A stretch of DNA of 22,563 nucleotides from a virus. The stretch lies in the IMG/VR virus record IMGVR_UViG_3300042905_003138, positions 1 through 22,563 of that record. One strand, 5' to 3'. The notes under the pieces were generated by a model, which made no database searches, was not told the origin of the DNA, and saw only the letters and a list, made by a program, of their open reading frames with translations. The position numbers and the translations under genes are program-made. Of this stretch, positions 1-6,401 are shown piece after piece (position 1 is the stretch's first letter; every line of letters starts with the position of its first letter).

Positions 1-14
1 CTTACCGTTGCTAA

Positions 15-272
15 GTGCAGAGTTTGCGAATTGGAGATTGCCAGATCGTGATACCGAAGGGACTCAAGCCGGATGAACTGGAAAAAATAAAGCGAGTCCT
101 AGCTAGGACTGACTCAGAGGAATTGTTCGATGAGCGTATAGCCATCGCAACGGTTGAAGGTGTTGACGAAAACGAAGCGGTGCGTCTCGGTTATTTTCAA
201 GTTCGCAATGCAAAAAAACCAATAACGGAACTGATTAAATCTAAATATCGAAAGGCGGTGGGTCTTGAGTGA
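15..272 (+). CDS. small hypothetical phage protein
   Basis: Codes for 85 residues from a GTG start that follows an in-frame TAA at once, so no longer version exists inside this window. The upstream ribosome site lies at the very edge of the window and cannot be judged. The protein is charged and mixed alpha/beta in character, with no membrane segment, signal peptide or recognisable catalytic motif. Its TGA stop overlaps the TTG start of the next gene by 8 bases, which suggests translational coupling and supports it as a real gene. I do not recognise the family. The position beside a nuclease and two methyltransferases suggests an early or accessory DNA-metabolism region. Confidence 0.6.
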   Translation: MQSLRIGDCQIVIPKGLKPDELEKIKRVLARTDSEELFDERIAIATVEGVDENEAVRLGYFQVRNAKKPITELIKSKYRKAVGLE

Positions 273-627
273 GAACAAATGGCAGATAGGGCCGGTTAAG
301 CTGGCGAATGGCGAGGAGGCTTTCATTGACGCGATTAATGTGGGGCAGGAGCGTTATCGATACACTGGTAGGATGATGGTTCGAGATCGCTTCGTCCCTG
401 TTGGTTGGCACACTGACGGTAGGGTGATGTGGGCTACAACAGATCACCCTAACAACCTTGCACCTCCACCAAAAAAGAAGGTGCGGGTAAAATCATGGCT
501 GGTTGTTTACGCAAACGGCGGTATGTGCAGATTCGACAATTTGCATGATGCTTTGAGTCAAGCGAGATTAATAGGTTTCGCACTCATCGAGATTGATCGA
601 GAGGTCGAGGAAGGGGAAGGGCTATGA
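265..627 (+). CDS. hypothetical phage protein, 120 aa
   Basis: The TTG start at 265 is preceded by a purine-rich stretch (AAAGGCGGTGGG) and overlaps the previous stop. The 120-residue product has a beta-rich N-terminal half, a basic proline/lysine patch near residues 66-74 (PPPKKKVRVK), and an acidic C-terminus (residues about 111-119). It has no transmembrane segment. The stop overlaps the ATG of the nuclease gene at 624 (ATGA), so the three genes look like one transcript. I do not recognise a family and assign no function. The basic patch could contact nucleic acid, but that is a guess. Confidence 0.6.
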   Translation: MSENKWQIGPVKLANGEEAFIDAINVGQERYRYTGRMMVRDRFVPVGWHTDGRVMWATTDHPNNLAPPPKKKVRVKSWLVVYANGGMCRFDNLHDALSQARLIGFALIEIDREVEEGEGL

Positions 628-1016
628 TCTACATCTACAAGGCTAGCGTCATTCGTGTAATCGATGGCGATACATTCCAGCTTATGATTGACCAAGGATG
701 GAGCGGATTCACTGAACAAAAAATGAGGCTCTACGGAATTGACGCGCCTGAGATGCGAACCAGCGCAGGCAAGGATCTTAGAGACGCATTGAGAATGCAA
801 TATCTTGCAGGCTTAAAGGTTGTTGTGCAGTCGATTGAAGGGCCAAAGAAAAAGCAATTTCAGGACAAGTTCGGGCGATATCTTGCCATCATTTACGATG
901 CAATACCAAAGGATCCTCAGGTCATCGGCAATGGCCAAAAGATCCTTGAGGTAGCTCCATTGTCGCTCAACGCTCGGCTCATCAATGATGGGCTGGTTAA
1001 GGAAAGGTATTGGTAA
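624..1016 (+). CDS. staphylococcal-nuclease-fold (thermonuclease-like) nuclease
   Basis: A 130-residue protein with the hallmarks of the SNase fold: VIDGDT (residues 12-17), RLYGIDAPE (35-43), DKFGRYLA (81-88) and LNARLINDGL near the C-terminus. The catalytic set of staphylococcal nuclease is in place: Arg35, Asp40 and Glu43, plus Arg85 matching Arg87. Asp16 matches the calcium-ligand Asp21. The enzyme family cleaves DNA and RNA phosphodiester bonds with calcium. There is no signal peptide, so the protein should stay in the cytoplasm, where it could degrade host DNA or process phage DNA. It starts with ATG overlapping the preceding TGA and ends directly against the ATG of the next gene. The fold is near certain; the role in the phage is inference. 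Confidence 0.88.
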   Translation: MIYIYKASVIRVIDGDTFQLMIDQGWSGFTEQKMRLYGIDAPEMRTSAGKDLRDALRMQYLAGLKVVVQSIEGPKKKQFQDKFGRYLAIIYDAIPKDPQVIGNGQKILEVAPLSLNARLINDGLVKERYW

Positions 1017-1217
1017 ATGACAAACGAGCAAATGCTAGCCACAGTCCAAAACGAATTGGAGTTGGCTCGAAAGGCACTCAGTGAAATGGTTTCTGATGGC
1101 GAATTCCTGGACGAGCAGCGGCGAAACGAAAAGACTCAATACGCTTGCGGGCGAGTCGATGGGCTTGCGGCATTAGAGCGGAAGGTAAGAAACGTAATCG
1201 AGAAGGAAAACCCATGA
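1017..1217 (+). CDS. small helical hypothetical protein
   Basis: A 66-residue protein whose ATG directly abuts the TAA of the nuclease gene and whose TGA overlaps the ATG of the first methyltransferase (ATGA). It is mostly charged helix (EQMLATVQNELELARKALSE and ALERKVRNVIEKEN), suggesting a short coiled-coil or dimeric helical protein. It has no membrane segment and no motif I can name. Its place between a nuclease and a methyltransferase suggests co-translation with them, perhaps as an accessory factor. The function is unknown. Confidence 0.6.
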   Translation: MTNEQMLATVQNELELARKALSEMVSDGEFLDEQRRNEKTQYACGRVDGLAALERKVRNVIEKENP

Positions 1218-2668
1218 ACCCCTACGAACCCCCTCGCGACGAAAGCCAACTTGACCGGATCGAGCGTCGTTTTAAACTACACCACGGCGATTGCCTAGAC
1301 GTACTCAAGACCCTTGCGGATTGCTCGGTCGATGCGATTGTTACCGATCCTCCTTACGGACTGTCGTTCATGGGGAAGCGTTGGGACTACGACGTACCAA
1401 GCGTGGAGGTTTGGGCTGAATGTCTTCGCGTACTCAAGCCGGGAGGCCATCTGCTGGCCTTTGCGGGGACGAGGACGCAACACAGGATGGCGGTAAGGAT
1501 CGAGGACGCAGGATTCGAAATCCGCGATATGATCGCTTGGGTCTATGGCCAGGGGTTCCCGAAATCTATGGATATCAGTAAGCAACTCGACAAGATGGAC
1601 GCAAGCCAAGAGCAGGAGCAAAGGCGGTTTAGGTTTACCGAGTGGGTTCGATCAACCGGGGTGACGGCTAAGCAGATTGACGATGCCACAGCAACAAAAA
1701 TGGGGAGCCACTACACAACGCACCCAACGCAACCGGCGATTATGACGAGAGAGCATCTTGAAGCGTGTCGCGGGTTGCTTGGCAGCGTTCCTGAGTGGGT
1801 AGAGAAGGAGGCGGACATTCGCAGCGTAGAATCGAAAAACTTTGCGGAGCGGGAGGTTGTGGGTCGCAGTGAAAACGGCATTGCGGGCGGAACAGGGAAG
1901 CACGCAGGGCAGGAGGGAGCATACGGCTTTAGCTCCGAGTTCAGCCTTACCGCCCCGTCGACCCCCGAAGCTAAGCAATGGGAAGGATGGGGGACGGCAT
2001 TAAAGCCTGCCCTAGAGCCAATCACCTTAGCCCGCAAGCCCCTAATCGGCACAGTCGCAGCGAACGTACTCGAACACGGAACGGGCGGGCTGAATATCGA
2101 TGGGTGTAGGGTGGGGACGAACGGGGAAACGCCATGCGGCAGCGGTAACCGCCTGGGGACGGGAAATGCTTACCAGATGAAAGACTACATTTCGACAAAC
2201 GGAGGCAACGTCACGCCACCAGAGGGCCGTTTCCCTGCCAACTTTATCCACGATGGCAGCCAGGAGGTGACAGGATTGCTAGGCGAGGCGGCTAGGTTTT
2301 ACTACTCAGCTAAAGCAAGTCGCGACGACCGGGACGAAGGGTGCGGGGCGTTGGAGGAAAGGCCAGCCGGATCGCTCAACATGAGAACCGATTCGCACGC
2401 AATAAAAAACGGCCAGGAAACTAACCCACGTAGCAACCCTCATCCAACGGTCAAGCCTACCGACCTTATGCGTTACCTGTGCAGACTTATCACACCGCCA
2501 AACGGCATCGTCCTAGACCCCTTCATGGGCTCAGGATCGACCGGAAAAGCGGCGATGGCAGAGGGCTTTCGGTTCATCGGCATCGAGCGCGAAGCCGAAT
2601 ACATCGAGATCGCTCGGGCTAGAATTTCCGCCGAGGCTGAAAAGCCAAGGCAGTTGAGTTTGTTTTAA
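1214..2668 (+). CDS. DNA methyltransferase (N4-cytosine/N6-adenine), DPPY type
   Basis: A 484-residue DNA methyltransferase using S-adenosylmethionine. The start is placed at ATG 1214, with GAGAAGG upstream and ATGA overlap with the preceding stop. The frame is open further upstream, but that part overlaps the preceding gene. Motif IV DPPY is at residues 45-48, after GDCLDVL (25-31). The SAM-binding motif I, DPFMGSGSTG, is near 435-444, with FIGIERE following. Motif IV before motif I gives beta-class order. The roughly 300 residues between them hold a long glycine-rich target-recognition region, as in related phage enzymes. The methylated sequence cannot be read from the protein. The enzyme may protect phage DNA from host restriction; no cognate restriction gene is in the window. 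Confidence 0.9.
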   Translation: MNPYEPPRDESQLDRIERRFKLHHGDCLDVLKTLADCSVDAIVTDPPYGLSFMGKRWDYDVPSVEVWAECLRVLKPGGHLLAFAGTRTQHRMAVRIEDAGFEIRDMIAWVYGQGFPKSMDISKQLDKMDASQEQEQRRFRFTEWVRSTGVTAKQIDDATATKMGSHYTTHPTQPAIMTREHLEACRGLLGSVPEWVEKEADIRSVESKNFAEREVVGRSENGIAGGTGKHAGQEGAYGFSSEFSLTAPSTPEAKQWEGWGTALKPALEPITLARKPLIGTVAANVLEHGTGGLNIDGCRVGTNGETPCGSGNRLGTGNAYQMKDYISTNGGNVTPPEGRFPANFIHDGSQEVTGLLGEAARFYYSAKASRDDRDEGCGALEERPAGSLNMRTDSHAIKNGQETNPRSNPHPTVKPTDLMRYLCRLITPPNGIVLDPFMGSGSTGKAAMAEGFRFIGIEREAEYIEIARARISAEAEKPRQLSLF

Positions 2669-2687
2669 GTTTCAAAAAGGCTACTCG

Positions 2688-3866
2688 ATGGAAACCAACA
2701 GAATAATTTGCGGCGACAATTGCGAGGTGATGCGAACCATGCCGAGCGAGTCGATTGATTGTTGCGTTACTTCGCCGCCGTATTTTGGGCTGCGGGATTA
2801 CGGGACAGCGGAATGGGAGGGTGGCGATCCTGGTTGCGATCACCGAGAAAAGGAGATCCGTCAACGGCGCAATTTGGCTGAGGCTGCGAACGCTTGCGAC
2901 GGTGGGAGTCGCACTTCCGAGGGCAGGTTAGACAAAGACGCCTTGTGGATTCCGTACAAGGACAAATGCGGCAAGTGCGGTGCGGTTAGGGTTGATAGTC
3001 AGATTGGATTGGAGCCAACTCCCGATGCCTATGTAGCCAAGCTGGTTGCGGTGTTTCGTGAAGTCCGGAGGGTGCTTCGGGACGACGGAACGCTATGGCT
3101 GAATCTTGGGGATAGTTACGCTGGTTCTTGGGGTAACGCAGGCGGTCACAACAGAGGCAATGGGAAGCAGCGTGACATCACTGTAGGTTCTGTAGTCAAG
3201 GATCAATCTGACCGTAACGGTGATTTTGTTCCACCGGGAGCGAGAGGATTCAAAGAATTACGCATCAAGCCTAAAGACCTCATCGGCATCCCCTGGCGAG
3301 TGGCGTTTGCATTGCAAGCTGACGGCTGGTACTTGCGGCAGGACATCATTTGGCACAAGCCGAATCCGATGCCTGAGAGCGTTACGGATCGCTGTACCAA
3401 GGCGCATGAATACGTTTTCTTGTTGAGCAAGTCGGCAAGGTACTACTTCGACAGCGAAGCGATCAAAGAACCATGCAGCGAAGCAACGCACGAGCGAGCT
3501 AAGTACCGATGGAAAAGAACTCAAAACGGCGGAGGAAGCAAAGAAAGTATGCAGGGTCATAATTACGACAACGATTTTGGGGACATGGCGGTAGACTTAG
3601 AAAAGGGCAAAAACAAACGCTCCGTATGGACGATAACGACAAAGCCTTACAGCGGGGCGCACTTCGCGGTAATGCCTGCCGACTTAGTTAAACCTTGCAT
3701 CATGGCAGGATGCAGGGAGGGCGGCGTTGTGCTCGACCCGTTCAGCGGATCAGGTACTACGGCGATGGTGGCTAGGGATCTTAGTTGCCGGTATGTCGGC
3801 ATCGAACTTAATCCTAAGTACGTCGAAATCAGTTTGAAGCGATTGGAGCAAGGCGTTTTGTTTTGA
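2688..3866 (+). CDS. DNA methyltransferase, SPPY type, with zinc-binding insert
   Basis: A 392-residue SAM-dependent DNA methyltransferase, 19 bases after the first. Motif IV is SPPY (residues 29-32, in TSPPYFGLRDYG), a form often seen in N4-cytosine enzymes but also in some N6-adenine enzymes. Motif I is DPFSGSGTT (350-358), followed by YVGIELNPKYVE, again in beta-class order. Between residues about 50 and 100 a CDH plus CGKC set suggests a zinc-binding insert, common in phage relatives. The sequence is clearly different from the upstream methyltransferase, so the two probably recognise different sites. A non-coding region with hairpins follows. The methyltransferase call is firm; base specificity is not known. 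Confidence 0.9.
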   Translation: METNRIICGDNCEVMRTMPSESIDCCVTSPPYFGLRDYGTAEWEGGDPGCDHREKEIRQRRNLAEAANACDGGSRTSEGRLDKDALWIPYKDKCGKCGAVRVDSQIGLEPTPDAYVAKLVAVFREVRRVLRDDGTLWLNLGDSYAGSWGNAGGHNRGNGKQRDITVGSVVKDQSDRNGDFVPPGARGFKELRIKPKDLIGIPWRVAFALQADGWYLRQDIIWHKPNPMPESVTDRCTKAHEYVFLLSKSARYYFDSEAIKEPCSEATHERAKYRWKRTQNGGGSKESMQGHNYDNDFGDMAVDLEKGKNKRSVWTITTKPYSGAHFAVMPADLVKPCIMAGCREGGVVLDPFSGSGTTAMVARDLSCRYVGIELNPKYVEISLKRLEQGVLF

Positions 3867-4095
3867 TCCTTCTCAGGTCGGTTCGCCTCGGCAAAGGTGC
3901 TTGCTGTTTGAAACTTCCAGCAAGAGTCCGGCCAAATGAACTGGTGCGCGGTACGAGCCGGGCTAATCACCTAATCGACCGCCGGTAGGCGAGTGCTTAA
4001 TCTCCACGCCGCTTACCACAGGGTCGCTCGTTCGAGAGGGCGGGCGTCTCTTTTTAAGTTTCGTGTTTCGTTCGTTTTTCACAAAGAGGAAAATC
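3867..4095 (+). other. non-coding stretch with hairpins; candidate structured RNA or leader
   Basis: This 229-base stretch between the second methyltransferase and the DUF669 gene has no convincing gene. It contains a perfect 7-bp hairpin (arms CTTGCTG 3900-3906 and CAGCAAG 3918-3924), and a two-part helix (GGTA-GGCG 3984-3991 with CGCC 4007-4010 and TACC 4014-4017, bulge GCT). A weaker stem (TCGCTC 4024-4029 with GGGCGG 4038-4043) lies just before a T-run at 4051-4055. It is not a recognisable tRNA. It could be a 5' leader, a weak terminator region or a small RNA. Confidence 0.35.
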
Positions 4096-4560
4096 ATGGA
4101 TTTCAATTTCGATGTTGGTGGGTCATCCGATCCAAGCAAACTCGCAAAAGGCGATTATGCTTTTGTCTGCGATGATGCAGAGGTAAAGACAACCAGGGCA
4201 GGCAATGGACAGTATGTCAACTGTAAGTTTGTCGTTGCCGATGGGCCATGCAAAGGCAAGATCGTTTGGACGATGTTCAACATCTCCAACCCAAGCGAAA
4301 CGGCTCAAAAGATTGGGCGTGAGCAATTGTCTAAGCTCTGCATGGCGATCGGTTTCAAGGAAGGTGATAAACTGACCGATACGGCAATGCTTTTGCGTAA
4401 GCCGTTCAAAGGATCGGTTGAAATCAAGCAACGCAAAGACAACGGAGAAAACTATTTTGACATCGTAAAGTTCGGCAAGCTTGACGATCAAACAGCAGCA
4501 AGGATCCTGAAAGAACAAGCCGACAGGATCCCAAGCGACAGTAGCGAAGCTCCATTCTAG
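4096..4560 (+). CDS. DUF669 family protein, probable single-stranded DNA-binding or recombination accessory protein
   Basis: 154 residues from ATG 4096, chosen because AAAGAGG lies just upstream. The upstream extension of the frame has no ribosome site and reads as non-coding. Family features are GKGKIVWTMFNI-like strands (here CKGKIVWTMFNIS, residues about 53-65), then NPSETAQKIGREQLSKLC (66-83) and LLRKPFKGSVE. These match the phage DUF669 pattern, whose members sit beside phage replication helicases and are thought to act as SSB-like or recombination accessory proteins. It is followed by the helicase and PrimPol genes, which fits that role. A candidate promoter begins right after its stop, so downstream genes can be expressed separately. 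Confidence 0.75.
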   Translation: MDFNFDVGGSSDPSKLAKGDYAFVCDDAEVKTTRAGNGQYVNCKFVVADGPCKGKIVWTMFNISNPSETAQKIGREQLSKLCMAIGFKEGDKLTDTAMLLRKPFKGSVEIKQRKDNGENYFDIVKFGKLDDQTAARILKEQADRIPSDSSEAPF

Positions 4561-4562
4561 CG

Positions 4563-4591
4563 TTGACTAGCGTTCTCACGGATCGTAAATT
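4563..4591 (+). promoter_or_regulatory. candidate sigma70-type promoter for the helicase-PrimPol operon
   Basis: TTGACT (4563-4568) and TAAATT (4586-4591) are separated by exactly 17 bases. The -35 box matches the consensus at five of six positions and the -10 box at four of six. Transcription would start near 4598, just before the structured leader. It sits directly after the DUF669 stop codon. Confidence 0.45.
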
Positions 4592-4603
4592 ATGTTTGCC
4601 TTC

Positions 4604-4681
4604 GTGACGGTCGGCAAAAAAAGAAAACCAAAATAGCCTCGCCGGTGCTCTTCTGCGCATCAACTGCGCGTCGACCGTCAC
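4604..4681 (+). repeat. 10-bp perfect inverted repeat in the helicase leader
   Basis: GTGACGGTCG at 4604-4613 and CGACCGTCAC at 4672-4681 are exact reverse complements. The second arm ends two bases before the 3' arm of the terminator-like stem. The first arm lies before that stem's 5' arm, so the two helices interleave (A-B-A'-B'). The RNA could form a pseudoknot or switch between folds. Confidence 0.75.
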
Positions 4682-4700
4682 TCCACCGGCGGGGCTTTTT
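4635..4700 (+). terminator. rho-independent terminator-like stem (possible attenuator) before the helicase
   Basis: The arms AGCCTCGCCGGTG (4635-4647) and CACCGGCGGGGCT (4684-4696) pair over 13 positions with one G-U, and the T-run continues to 4700. The loop contains a 5-bp hairpin (GCGCA 4655-4659, TGCGC 4665-4669). It stands only 18 bases before the helicase ATG, so it could end the DUF669 transcript or act as an attenuator for the replication operon. Confidence 0.65.
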
Positions 4701-4718
4701 CAAACAGGACGGTTGAAA

Positions 4719-6401
4719 ATGAAATTGCATTGGTATCAAGAGGAAGCGGTACGCCAGACATGGCGATGGCTCAAAGAAAAGCAAGGCAATCCTTGCATCG
4801 TACTGCCAACAGGGGCTGGCAAGACGTTCGTTATGGCTCAGATGATCGCCGACGCGATCAATCAAGGCAGGCGGGTAATCATGGCAACTCACGCAAGCGA
4901 ATTACTTTCGCAGCTAGAGGAAAAGCTAATCGGCTTTGGGCTCGGGCCTCGGGTCGGAATGTACTCGGCTGGTAAGGATCGATATGAAACCGGAAAGGCT
5001 GTTATCCTCGGCGGCATTCAATCGATCTACAACAAGACAGAGCTGTTTGGTCATCGAGATTTAATATTTGTCGATGAGGCTCATCGAATCAACCCTCGGT
5101 CAGAATCGACGCAATACGGCCAAATGTTCCAAGGCTTTCCGTCGGCAAGGATCATCGGGCTAACGGCAACTCCATACCGATTAGGCTCGGGCTGGATTTG
5201 CGACTCGGACGCATGGCTAAACGAGATCAGCTATGAGGTTTCGGTTACCGAATTGATTGCAGGCGGTTTCTTGTGTCCGCTCCGAAGCAAGTGGCTAAAC
5301 GGCATTGACAGCCAGGCGCTGAGCGTATCATCTACCGGCGATTTTGCCGAAAGTGAAATGCAAGACGCTTTCATGGAGAAGCTTTCGCAGATCATCCAAG
5401 ATATGTACGCTCGATGCAAAGACCGGCGAAGCGTGATCGTATTTGCGGCTGGTGTCAAGCAAGCCTACGCAGTCCAGAAGATCCTTTATGATTTCTTCGG
5501 CGATGCTTGCTGCGAGGTTGTAACCGGCGAAACGAGCGAAGCAGAGCGTAAAGACATCTTCGACGATTTTCGGTTTGGTGGCCTCAAATACTTGGTCAAT
5601 TGCAATTGCTTGACCGAAGGATTCGACGCCAGAAACGTGGATTGCGTGGTCTTGCAACGAGCGACAATCAGTCCAGGCCTCTACTACCAAATGGCAGGGA
5701 GAGGTCTTAGGACGCACGAAATCAAGAGCGATTGCTTGGTTCTTGACTATGGCGAAAACATCGCAAGACACGGGCCTATAGATGCTATCGATCCAGGCAG
5801 GCGAAAGCGTGGCAAGACAAAAGCACTTGAAGCACCTGTAAAGCAATGTCCGAATTGCATGGAAGCAATAGCAATCCAATGCAAAATCTGTCCTCATTGC
5901 GATTACATTTTCGAGACTGAGCCAGAAATCAAAATCTCCGACAAGCCGTCGAGCGAATCGATTTTGAGCGACGGCGAAGAAAAAGATGAACTTGAGTTTG
6001 TGCCTGTCAAATACGTCGAGGTTACATTGCACTCAAAGAAAGGCACTTACGGAGGCGGTCAAAGATCGATCAGGATCACCTACTACGGTTACTCGACAAT
6101 GGCTCCACTGATAAGCCAATGGATCAACTGCGAGCATGAAGGATTTGCCAGGATAAAGGCCGAACAATGGTGGATGAAATTCAAGACTGGTAAGCCATGC
6201 CCGACAGATGCTGAGGATGGTGTCGAGATACTCAACCAGCACTTTCAACTGAATCCTTTAGCGATCCCATCGGCGGTCAAGTTCGGGCCACAAAAGAAGG
6301 ATCCAAAGTGGGACGAAGTAAAATCGATTTCATTCGCTAAGAAGTATCGTGCTTTCATTGGTAATCCATTTGCGGAATCGGAGGTGCAAATTGACCTATA
6401 A
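4719..6401 (+). CDS. SF2 DEAH-box helicase with C-terminal zinc ribbon (phage replication helicase)
   Basis: 560 residues from ATG 4719, which follows AGGACGG with 6-base spacing. A TTG two codons upstream is less likely. Superfamily 2 helicase motifs appear in order: Walker A PTGAGKT (30-36), DEAH (119-122), LTATP (148-152), a SF2 C-terminal domain with TEGFDARNVDCVV, and motif VI QMAGRGLR near residues 328-335. A zinc ribbon follows (CPNC ... CKICPHC, about residues 380-400), then a roughly 160-residue C-terminal region I do not recognise. Such helicases are typical of phage replication modules and unwind or remodel DNA using ATP. Its stop overlaps the PrimPol gene start region. Expression may be controlled by the leader structure upstream. 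Confidence 0.9.
   Translation: MKLHWYQEEAVRQTWRWLKEKQGNPCIVLPTGAGKTFVMAQMIADAINQGRRVIMATHASELLSQLEEKLIGFGLGPRVGMYSAGKDRYETGKAVILGGIQSIYNKTELFGHRDLIFVDEAHRINPRSESTQYGQMFQGFPSARIIGLTATPYRLGSGWICDSDAWLNEISYEVSVTELIAGGFLCPLRSKWLNGIDSQALSVSSTGDFAESEMQDAFMEKLSQIIQDMYARCKDRRSVIVFAAGVKQAYAVQKILYDFFGDACCEVVTGETSEAERKDIFDDFRFGGLKYLVNCNCLTEGFDARNVDCVVLQRATISPGLYYQMAGRGLRTHEIKSDCLVLDYGENIARHGPIDAIDPGRRKRGKTKALEAPVKQCPNCMEAIAIQCKICPHCDYIFETEPEIKISDKPSSESILSDGEEKDELEFVPVKYVEVTLHSKKGTYGGGQRSIRITYYGYSTMAPLISQWINCEHEGFARIKAEQWWMKFKTGKPCPTDAEDGVEILNQHFQLNPLAIPSAVKFGPQKKDPKWDEVKSISFAKKYRAFIGNPFAESEVQIDL

Noticed and set aside
3920-4050. tRNA-like segment (GTTCGAGAG near 4030)
   Set aside because: The 5-bp T-stem and acceptor stem do not form around the TTCGA, and no anticodon arm or D-arm can be placed.
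4034-4055. Rho-independent terminator after the second methyltransferase
   Set aside because: Only a 4-bp stem (GAGA/TCTC) precedes the T-run; too weak to call on its own, so it is only noted within the intergenic region.
4592-4636. 14-codon leader peptide (MFAFVTVGKKRKPK) before the helicase
   Set aside because: It has no convincing ribosome site, and its ATG lies upstream of the predicted transcription start, so it would need read-through RNA. It remains possible but is not supported.
5328-6032. 234-codon minus-strand open frame
   Set aside because: It lies fully inside the well-supported helicase gene on the other strand, has no recognisable domain, and reflects codon bias.
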